5,486 bases of DNA from Cytophagales bacterium. Lineage in GTDB: Bacteria; Bacteroidota; Bacteroidia; Cytophagales; Cyclobacteriaceae. Of this stretch, positions 1 through 5,062 are shown piece after piece; the first letter of the stretch is position 1, and every line of letters starts with the position of its first letter. Under the pieces are notes generated by a model. It ran no database searches and was not told the origin of the DNA. It worked only from the letters and a program-made list of their open reading frames with translations. Both the position numbers and the translations under genes were made by a program. The DNA lies in assembly GCA_029262935.1 (NCBI GenBank), contig JAJCYK010000123.1:1-5486 (forward strand), in the 5' to 3' direction.

Positions 1-431
1 GGCAACACGAGCACGGACCTCAAGGAGGGGATGAAATTAATGTTATTAAACCTGGGCTAAACTACGGTTGGCCAATAATCACCTATGGCGAGGAGTATGG
101 AGGTGGGCCTATTGGGGAGGGCATTACAGCATTGGAGGGCATGGAACAACCTCGGTACTATTATGTGCCTTCTATTGCGCCCAGTGGCATGACTTTTTAT
201 TTCGGTGAGGCATTTCCTGAATGGCAGGGAAATTTATTCGTTGGTGCTATGGCCAAACAACATGTAAATCGTTTGGAACTAGAAAATGGTCAAATAATCA
301 AAGAAGAACGGCTATTGGAATCTCAAAACTGGCGGGTACGCATTGTGAAACAAGGCCCCGATGGTTTGCTGTACCTAGGAGTAGATGACGGGCTTTTAAT
401 GAGGCTTCGACCTTACCGTGATTTGCAGTAA
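1..431 (+). CDS. PQQ-dependent sugar dehydrogenase (glucose/sorbosone type), C-terminal fragment
   Basis: This is the end of a gene that begins before the window; the frame is open from base 3 to the TAA at 429-431. The ATG at 132 is internal, because the family signature lies upstream of it. The fragment opens with HEHGPQGGDEINVI, followed by NYGWP and a tyrosine/glycine-rich stretch, the hallmark of the soluble beta-propeller aldose sugar dehydrogenases (YliI/Asd and soluble glucose dehydrogenase group). Further on, VPSIAPSG, a Lys in AMAKQ (255-257) and the R-x-R of WRVRIV (333-341) line up with the APSS, Lys and RxR segments that contact PQQ in the Acinetobacter soluble enzyme. It ends with the usual GPDG-LY-L-D-G last blade. 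Such enzymes oxidise sugars in the periplasm using PQQ and calcium. The catalytic His and any signal peptide lie outside the window, so substrate and export are inferred. One deviation is RVRIV where most members have RxRDV. Confidence 0.88.
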   Translation, partial: QHEHGPQGGDEINVIKPGLNYGWPIITYGEEYGGGPIGEGITALEGMEQPRYYYVPSIAPSGMTFYFGEAFPEWQGNLFVGAMAKQHVNRLELENGQIIKEERLLESQNWRVRIVKQGPDGLLYLGVDDGLLMRLRPYRDLQ

Positions 432-434
432 TGG

Positions 435-1511
435 TTACTTTAAAGGGATGGGTGCCCCAACTTGGTCATTTGGTTGGTACTTAAAACCTAATATGTTTGC
501 TACGGTTGCTGCAATTTGATTTTGATATAGCTGTTCCTTAATCTTCATTTCTCCAGTAGTACTCAGTTGAGGCCCCAAAATGGCTATCCAAATTTCATCG
601 GCACCATTGATCTTAGTACCATGGCTGCGCCAAGTATCTTTCGGGAGGGTACCGCGGCCGTGATCCGTAGTAATCACTAAGGTCGTATGATCTTTGTACT
701 GCGGATGACTTTGAGCGTAGTCCCAGAGGTCTTTTATGAAAGCATCCGTTTGACGCGCGGATTTTAAATAGGCATCGTAATGTCCATCATGAGCAAAATC
801 ATCTGTTTCCCCAAAAGCAATGTAAACCACTCTAGGCGAATTGCGTTTGATATATTCTTTAGCAATGTGGTAGGTAAGTCCATCAAACCGCACGGTACTC
901 CAGGGACTGGGGATTTGCTTTTGTAAACTGTTTAATAAACGTTCTCTTTCATTGAGATCCGGCTGTTGAATGGCTTCGAACCCCGCATTTACAGGTACTC
1001 CGCTACGGCCTTCATTTACGATGTAAGGGAAAACATCCCAGGAACCAAATGCCGCTATTTTGCCTTTAAGCTGGTCTTGTTGGTTTAGAAATTCCAGCAC
1101 GGTTACATTTGGATTGGGTATTTTGTCATTACTGGTGATGCGCTGGTCGTCGGCAAAGCCACAAAGTATTTCACTATAGCCCGGATAGGAAAACCACTGT
1201 TGATTCGTGCAATTTACTTTGCTTTGGAAATTTCTATTGCCAAACAGTTGACCATTTTCCGCAATTACCTCCCAGAAAAAGGGCATTAACGCCCGGCGAC
1301 GGGCAATCAAATCGTCTTTCCAGAAATTGGACTTTAATTCCTGGATATTTTTGACGTAATCTTTATCTCCCACTAAACTACTATCGGCCCCTTGAAACAG
1401 TTCTTGCCAACGCAAACCATCCAAAGTAATAAGGAATACGTTCTCATTGTTGGATTGTGCCCATACATTTAGAGTAACGAAAAAAATAAAAAGGGTCAGC
1501 GAAGTTTTCAT
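435..1511 (-). CDS. Secreted alkaline-phosphatase-superfamily hydrolase (phosphodiesterase/pyrophosphatase-like)
   Basis: The 358-residue protein has a cleavable signal peptide (hydrophobic residues 4-17, predicted cut after A18 in NVWAQS), so it should act in the periplasm. The metal and catalytic set of the alkaline phosphatase superfamily can be followed in order: D31 in LITLDGLRW; a candidate nucleophile S108 in FSYPGYSEILCG, at the position of the TFPNH threonine in NPP-type phosphodiesterases; D237 and H241 in a D-x3-H (GETDDFAH); D283-H284 in TTDHGRG; and H297 in RSHG. These make it a probable two-zinc phosphoesterase. Sulfatase activity is less likely because the C/S-x-P-x-R formylglycine motif is absent. 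The substrate cannot be read from the sequence. C102 and C117 flank the nucleophile and could form a disulfide. The start at 1509-1511 gives a normal signal peptide. It converges with the dehydrogenase gene (3 bases between stops) and is cut off from the gene behind it by a terminator, so it probably has its own promoter. Confidence 0.88.
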   Translation of the reverse strand: MKTSLTLFIFFVTLNVWAQSNNENVFLITLDGLRWQELFQGADSSLVGDKDYVKNIQELKSNFWKDDLIARRRALMPFFWEVIAENGQLFGNRNFQSKVNCTNQQWFSYPGYSEILCGFADDQRITSNDKIPNPNVTVLEFLNQQDQLKGKIAAFGSWDVFPYIVNEGRSGVPVNAGFEAIQQPDLNERERLLNSLQKQIPSPWSTVRFDGLTYHIAKEYIKRNSPRVVYIAFGETDDFAHDGHYDAYLKSARQTDAFIKDLWDYAQSHPQYKDHTTLVITTDHGRGTLPKDTWRSHGTKINGADEIWIAILGPQLSTTGEMKIKEQLYQNQIAATVANILGFKYQPNDQVGAPIPLK

Positions 1512-1528
1512 AGTGGTAGTTTTACCGG

Positions 1529-1548
1529 ATTAAGTTAAAATACTTAAT
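1529..1548 (-). promoter_or_regulatory. AT-rich dyad upstream of the phosphatase-like gene (possible operator/promoter)
   Basis: Arms ATTAAGT (1529-1535) and ACTTAAT (1542-1548) are perfect inverted complements around a 6-base spacer. The dyad lies 17 bases upstream of the phosphatase-like start codon, in the only space between that gene and the terminator behind it, where its promoter should be. No convincing TAnnTTTG element is visible here. AT-rich dyads of this size also arise by chance, so the call is weak. Confidence 0.25.
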
Positions 1549-1569
1549 GGGCCGATCCTAGCTTGAAAT

Positions 1570-1602
1570 AAAAAAAGGAGGCACTTCCAAATGCCTCCTT
1601 TT
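1570..1602 (-). terminator. Intrinsic terminator of the duplicated-domain exported protein gene
   Basis: On the minus strand the sequence forms an 11-bp perfect stem: AAAAGGAGGCA pairs with TGCCTCCTTTT (arms 1592-1602 and 1573-1583) around an 8-base loop. The stem runs directly into seven T residues (complement of 1570-1576). It begins 37 bases past the stop codon of the 1640-2242 gene and so ends that transcript before the phosphatase-like gene. On the plus strand the arm is followed by only four T residues, so it is mainly a minus-strand terminator. Confidence 0.9.
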
Positions 1603-1639
1603 AATCCAAAAATCAAATCAAACTAAATATTTATGGTTT

Positions 1640-2242
1640 CTAAAGTTGCACGGTGTGAACATAATTCCTTCCAGCACAGGTCAAGTAAACTTGGTATTCT
1701 CCAGGAGTCAATGAGGATATATCATATTGACGTCCCCTGGAAATGGTGCCTTTAAGCTGGTCTTTGAACACCAATTCATTGTTCTTATCATAAATGATCA
1801 TACTCAAAGGAGTATTGTCAATTGATAAATGAGATAAGGCCAGTAAATGGTCTTTTTGCCGCAGTACCGGTTTAAAGTACTCCTTCGAAGGTGAACTTTG
1901 AGCCTGCACGTGCCCTCCGATAATGGTCAAAGGGTAGGTTCTAATTTTAGTTCCATAGTCTAGCTCCATTAAATAATTGCCGTTAGGAAGGTCTCCTACA
2001 TTATATAGTTTCGCGTAACCCTGAGTTTCATTTGCTTGCTCTTGATGAAGCACATACCCATTTTGATCGATCAACTTTATTGTGAGACTATTGGTTATGT
2101 CATTAACGATTAATTTAAAAGTTGTCGTACCAGTCACTTCCATTACTACCAATTCACCGGATGCAGCTATGCTGCTAGTTGACAGGAACATGATACCAGC
2201 CAACGTTAACATTTTGATCATCTTTTTCATGTCAGTTTTCAT
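1640..2242 (-). CDS. Exported protein with two similar beta-sandwich-like units, function unknown
   Basis: The 200-residue protein starts with a signal peptide (basic MKTDMKKMIK, hydrophobic 11-25, likely cut near A26-A27). The rest is beta-rich and consists of two related units: residues 52-107 and 145-200 are both 56 long and align without gaps. They share the pattern L-x5-D-x-N near the start and L-x2-G-x-Y-x3-L near the end (DLPNGNYLMEL and SLTPGEYQVYL). That pattern resembles the FlgD-like or type IX secretion C-terminal (Por-tail) fold and the Bacteroidota DUF3244-type proteins, so a surface or periplasmic structural or binding role is plausible; no catalytic motif is visible. Repeat 2 ends exactly at the C-terminus. 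ATG at 2240-2242 is the first start; an in-frame ATG at 2228-2230 (M5) would also give a good signal peptide. A TAnnTTTG element lies 23 bases upstream of the first ATG. The gene diverges from the AraC regulator, a likely controller, and ends at a strong terminator. Confidence 0.75.
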   Translation of the reverse strand: MKTDMKKMIKMLTLAGIMFLSTSSIAASGELVVMEVTGTTTFKLIVNDITNSLTIKLIDQNGYVLHQEQANETQGYAKLYNVGDLPNGNYLMELDYGTKIRTYPLTIIGGHVQAQSSPSKEYFKPVLRQKDHLLALSHLSIDNTPLSMIIYDKNNELVFKDQLKGTISRGRQYDISSLTPGEYQVYLTCAGRNYVHTVQL

Positions 2243-2265
2243 TTAGATTAAAAATAATTACCTCA

Positions 2266-2273
2266 CAAAGGTA
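2266..2273 (-). promoter_or_regulatory. Bacteroidota -7 promoter element for the duplicated-domain gene
   Basis: Minus-strand TACCTTTG matches the Bacteroidota -7 consensus TAnnTTTG exactly and lies 23 bases before the ATG at 2240-2242. This predicts a very short leader. No TTG-type -33 element stands at the expected distance upstream, which would fit a promoter that needs an activator. Confidence 0.6.
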
Positions 2274-2293
2274 GTAGAGGGACTAAGGGCGCA

Positions 2294-2301
2294 CCACCAC
2301 T
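2294..2301 (-). promoter_or_regulatory. Half of an inverted AGTGGTGG pair (candidate regulator site)
   Basis: The minus strand reads AGTGGTGG here. It lies 20 bases upstream of the -7 element of the duplicated-domain gene, close to where a -33 element or activator would sit. The same 8-mer occurs in the opposite orientation at 2403-2410, next to the regulator's own promoter. The arrangement would suit one regulator acting on both divergent genes, but 8 bases is short. Confidence 0.3.
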
Positions 2302-2323
2302 GTGTTTTCCGATAAGTGTATTA

Positions 2324-2365
2324 TTTTAACCATGATCATCCATTTTATGAAACAATGGGTTAAAA
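2324..2365. repeat. Interrupted dyad in the divergent promoter region
   Basis: TTTTAACC (2324-2331) and GGTTAAAA (2358-2365) form a perfect 8-bp inverted repeat, with a second short pair, CATT and AATG, nested inside and the palindrome ATGATCAT at 2332-2339. It sits midway between the two divergent -7 elements, the usual place for a shared operator. It is AT-rich, and no function can be shown from sequence alone. Confidence 0.3.
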
Positions 2366-2402
2366 AAGCACAGATATTAGGTAAATTCACACAACTACAT
2401 AG

Positions 2403-2410
2403 AGTGGTGG
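2403..2410 (+). promoter_or_regulatory. Second half of the inverted AGTGGTGG pair, next to the araC-type promoter
   Basis: AGTGGTGG here is the exact reverse complement of 2294-2301. It ends 5 bases before the -7 element of the regulator gene, overlapping the region that RNA polymerase would occupy. A protein bound here would be expected to repress, which would fit autorepression by the AraC-type regulator; this is inference. Confidence 0.3.
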
Positions 2411-2415
2411 GCCAT

Positions 2416-2423
2416 TAACTTTG
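2416..2423 (+). promoter_or_regulatory. Bacteroidota -7 promoter element for the AraC-family gene
   Basis: TAACTTTG is an exact match to TAnnTTTG and ends 19 bases before the ATG at 2443. A matching -33 TTG is not seen at the usual spacing. Confidence 0.6.
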
Positions 2424-2442
2424 TAAGTCAAACGAACATACC

Positions 2443-3315
2443 ATGCGAGTGAATAAACCTTCATTGGAAAAAATCAACCCTACCTATGGTAGTTCGATAA
2501 CCGTGCGAAAATTTTCAGAGCCTTGCCGGAACAAGCTTCCTGAGTGGCATTTTCATCCTGAAATGGAACTGGTATATGTGAATGGAGGAGGTGGAAAAAG
2601 GCATATTGGGAATCACCTGTCTTATTTTCAAAATGGTGAACTAATATTTATTGGCGCCAATCTGCCTCATCAAGGGTTCACTGATCGCCTTTCCGGAAAC
2701 CGCTCTGAAACAGTAGTGCAAATGAAAGAGGATTTTTTAGGGGAGCACTTTTTTCAAATTCCCGAAATGGCTTTGATTAAGGGCCTCTTCGAAAGGGCAA
2801 AAATGGGGCTTTCCTTTCATGGGAAAACAAAAAAGACATTGGGTGCGAAGATTGAAAGGTTGATGGAATACGATGCCTACGACCGATTGCTCAAGTTACT
2901 AGCCATATTAAAGGCTTTGGCTATTTCCCAGGAATATCAAATTCTAAATGCCCAAGGATTTGTGATGGAAATCAATATGCAAGATAATGACAAGATGAAC
3001 ATCATTTACGATTATGTGCGGGAACATTTCAAGCAAGTTATCACCCTAAAGGAGATTTCGGATTTAGTAAGTTTAACAGAACCTGCTTTTTGCAGGTATT
3101 TCAAGAAGATTTCCGGTAAAACCTTTACGTTGTTTGTAAATGAATATCGGCTAGTTCATGCCTCGAAATTACTGGCCGAACAACCCTCCAGTATTACAGA
3201 AATATGTTACCGCAGTGGCTTTAACAATTTTAGTCACTTCAATAAGCAGTTTAAAAAGTTCACTGGTAAAAGCCCTTCGGATTATCGCAAGCAAGTAAAA
3301 CGTTTGGTTCAATAG
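2443..3315 (+). CDS. AraC-family transcriptional regulator with N-terminal cupin domain
   Basis: The 290-residue protein has the normal length and layout of a two-domain AraC/XylS regulator. The N-terminal cupin (about 18-95) carries the WHFHPE motif at 35-40, KRHIG at 52-56 and LPHQGF at 74-79, typical of a small-molecule-sensing beta barrel. A helical linker follows. The C-terminal DNA-binding domain (about 187-285) has two helix-turn-helices: the first at about 201-228 (TLKEISDLVSLTEPAFCRYF then GKTF), the second at about 250-283, with the family signature A-x2-LL, I-E-C-x2-SGF-N-x-SHF-x-FKK-x-GKSPSDYRK. It is cytoplasmic. Relatives in Bacteroidota often control carbohydrate-related genes, but its ligand is not visible. 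It diverges from the duplicated-domain gene and lies 99 bp upstream of the transglutaminase-like gene, with no terminator between, so read-through is possible. The inverted AGTGGTGG sites beside both divergent promoters are the best candidate operators. Confidence 0.93.
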   Translation: MRVNKPSLEKINPTYGSSITVRKFSEPCRNKLPEWHFHPEMELVYVNGGGGKRHIGNHLSYFQNGELIFIGANLPHQGFTDRLSGNRSETVVQMKEDFLGEHFFQIPEMALIKGLFERAKMGLSFHGKTKKTLGAKIERLMEYDAYDRLLKLLAILKALAISQEYQILNAQGFVMEINMQDNDKMNIIYDYVREHFKQVITLKEISDLVSLTEPAFCRYFKKISGKTFTLFVNEYRLVHASKLLAEQPSSITEICYRSGFNNFSHFNKQFKKFTGKSPSDYRKQVKRLVQ

Positions 3316-3369
3316 GATTGGAAGTTCTATGCAGTAAAATTTATTGAAAGAGTGATGACAAATAATTAA

Positions 3370-3381
3370 TACATCGATGTA
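3370..3381. promoter_or_regulatory. Perfect 12-bp palindrome upstream of the transglutaminase-like gene
   Basis: TACATCGATGTA equals its own reverse complement and lies 33 bases before the start codon at 3415. Its size and place suit a site for a dimeric regulator. No TAnnTTTG element is visible in the 99-bp gap, so the transglutaminase-like pair is either read through from the AraC gene or uses a different promoter class. Confidence 0.4.
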
Positions 3382-3408
3382 AGGGTATAAGAGTATCACT
3401 ATAACCCT
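3382..3408 (+). promoter_or_regulatory. Small hairpin in the leader of the transglutaminase-like gene
   Basis: AGGGTATA (3382-3389) can pair with TATAACCCT (3400-3408) with a single bulged A and a 10-base loop. It abuts the 12-bp palindrome and ends 6 bases before the ATG, so in RNA it would cover the ribosome-binding region. There is no T-tract, so it is not an intrinsic terminator for the AraC gene. A role in translation control is a guess. Confidence 0.3.
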
Positions 3409-3414
3409 ATTGAG

Positions 3415-5061
3415 ATGAAAAAACTACTGTACCCACTCTTGCTTGGCCTGATTGGCATGGTCTTCCTGGCAACAAGTTTCTTAGCTACCAATAAAGCCAA
3501 AGGCACCCTGGATGTAGCTATAGAAAAAGCAAGTTTTATAATGCCGGCCGCACATAAAGTGTACGGCAATAAGGAAGTCTTGGATGGTAAATACCATTTA
3601 TTTAAAGCAAAAATCACCAATAAGAAATCACATACTTTAGAAGATGTAACGGTCAGGTATCGCATACCAGATTTTATTGAATGGACAGAATTGGAAGTGG
3701 TTGGTGAAATGTTTCAAGGGCAATCCGCAGTAATTGTATGTTACCCCAAGTTTGCGGATGACATTACGGAAAAAACCACGGAATCAGTGGAAAAAGTAGA
3801 GATAGAAATCTCTTGGGACGGCGCCACGGAAGATGACGTGGTAGAGGAAGAGTTTACCTTTAAACTGACCAACCGAAATGACTATGTCTATACCGGAATA
3901 CCCGGTGATGAAATTAGTACTTGGTCTGATGTCTTTGACAACAACGACCTCTTGGCTTGTTTTGTGACTCCGAATGACCCGGTCCTAAAGTATTACACCC
4001 AAAAAATACAAGAGAAAGTATTAAAAGGGGATGCCGCCAGTGTTTCAAAAGACCCCAAAGAGGGTGTGCGTTTTCTTATGGGCATCTACGAGGCAACCCT
4101 TATGTCCCATATGGTTTACAGCGGGACCAAAGGTATTCCCCAATCTTTGGAAGACGTGAGCTCTATGGTTCAGCACGTCAGACTCCCTCGAGAAGTGATT
4201 ACCGGTAACACCGGACTGTGTATTGAATTAAGTGTCCTATATGCCAGTATGATGTCATCAGCAGGTATTGACCCGGTGATCTTTTTGACACCTGGACACG
4301 CTTTCCCGGGATTTAAAATGAATGATCAATACTACGCGATTGAACCTACAGCTATCAACGGCGAAGGTTTGGGTGGCATTGGGACTTCTTTGCAAGCTTT
4401 GGAGAAAGGGCAAGAAGAGTTAGTGGAATTCATTCAACATGCTCAAGCCGGGGATCCCCGATATACTATAGTTGATATACACGAACTCAACCAACAAGGA
4501 GTGACTTCCATGTCATTACCTGATAACGATTTCTTACGCCAAAAGGTAAACGAAATTGCTGACAATTTCACCTTGGTAGATAATATACAAGAAGTGAGGT
4601 ATATGGTGGAAAGTTCTAACATTAAAACTACCAACGTCCCCGAACCAGGGCCAGTCCCGGAAAGGGTGCGGGAGCCAGAAACTACCAAAGCTACCCGTTT
4701 TGCCATCCCCAACGGATGGGTAACCTACAACCGGCCTTTCCCTGAAATGCCCATATTGACCTTACAAGCAATAGCACCCGACCAAGCCACTTCTATTTCT
4801 ATTTATGATATATCAGCGGCAACCACTTATGATGCTATGTTAATCGTGTCTGACTATTTGAGTGCAATGGGATTGTATATGGAATACGAAGTCAATGGTA
4901 ATCAAGTAAGGGGTCAAACGTCCTCAGCAAATGGCGTTTTCAATTGGGTAGGGAAAATGGTTCGCAGTCAAAGTGGCTTAAGAATCATCACCATTGGCGC
5001 TCCCGACTATGTTTATTACGACCGTCAATCACTAATCAATTCAATCTTTAACAGCATATAA
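3415..5061 (+). CDS. Exported multidomain transglutaminase-like (cysteine protease fold) protein
   Basis: The 548-residue protein begins with a hydrophobic segment (5-24) after MKK: a signal peptide or uncleaved anchor placing the rest outside the cytoplasm. Residues about 55-155 look like a beta-sandwich (FKAKITNKKSHTLEDVTVRY, then WTELEVVGEMF). The core, about 190-360, is transglutaminase-like: catalytic Cys C269 in NTGLCIELSVLYASM, H295 in PGHAFPGF, and an acidic residue E310 in YYAIEPT. Most family members have Asp at that last position; Glu is a conservative change, so activity (peptide or isopeptide cleavage, or amide transfer) is plausible but unproven. A proline-rich linker (408-424) leads to a separate C-terminal domain (428-548), starting FAIPNGW and ending SLINSIFNSI, which resembles PsbP/MOG1-type folds. 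The start follows from the signal sequence; there is no Shine-Dalgarno sequence. The stop is one base before the next gene's ATG, indicating a shared transcript. The target is unknown. Confidence 0.8.
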   Translation: MKKLLYPLLLGLIGMVFLATSFLATNKAKGTLDVAIEKASFIMPAAHKVYGNKEVLDGKYHLFKAKITNKKSHTLEDVTVRYRIPDFIEWTELEVVGEMFQGQSAVIVCYPKFADDITEKTTESVEKVEIEISWDGATEDDVVEEEFTFKLTNRNDYVYTGIPGDEISTWSDVFDNNDLLACFVTPNDPVLKYYTQKIQEKVLKGDAASVSKDPKEGVRFLMGIYEATLMSHMVYSGTKGIPQSLEDVSSMVQHVRLPREVITGNTGLCIELSVLYASMMSSAGIDPVIFLTPGHAFPGFKMNDQYYAIEPTAINGEGLGGIGTSLQALEKGQEELVEFIQHAQAGDPRYTIVDIHELNQQGVTSMSLPDNDFLRQKVNEIADNFTLVDNIQEVRYMVESSNIKTTNVPEPGPVPERVREPETTKATRFAIPNGWVTYNRPFPEMPILTLQAIAPDQATSISIYDISAATTYDAMLIVSDYLSAMGLYMEYEVNGNQVRGQTSSANGVFNWVGKMVRSQSGLRIITIGAPDYVYYDRQSLINSIFNSI

Positions 5062-5062
5062 G

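Noticed and set aside
132..431. A separate 99-codon gene starting at ATG 132
   Set aside because: The same frame is open back to the window edge and encodes the family signature HGPQGGDE and NYGWP upstream, so the ATG is internal to a truncated dehydrogenase gene.
435..1511. Sulfatase annotation for the phosphatase-superfamily protein
   Set aside because: No C/S-x-P-x-R formylglycine motif is present; the site reads SYPGY, and the ligands fit a phosphoesterase better.
3169..3399. Minus-strand open frame overlapping the end of the AraC gene
   Set aside because: It lies mostly inside the conserved helix-turn-helix coding region on the other strand, has no recognisable domain, and looks like a shadow frame.
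3382..3408. Intrinsic terminator for the AraC gene
   Set aside because: The hairpin is bulged and AT-rich and has no T-tract after it; it runs straight into the next start codon.
3399..3665. Minus-strand open frame over the start of the transglutaminase-like gene
   Set aside because: Its apparent hydrophobicity mirrors the signal peptide codons on the opposite strand; there is no independent support.
4443..4712. Minus-strand open frame inside the transglutaminase-like gene
   Set aside because: It is antisense to the linker of a well-supported gene, with low-complexity Gly/Ser/Thr composition and no promoter.
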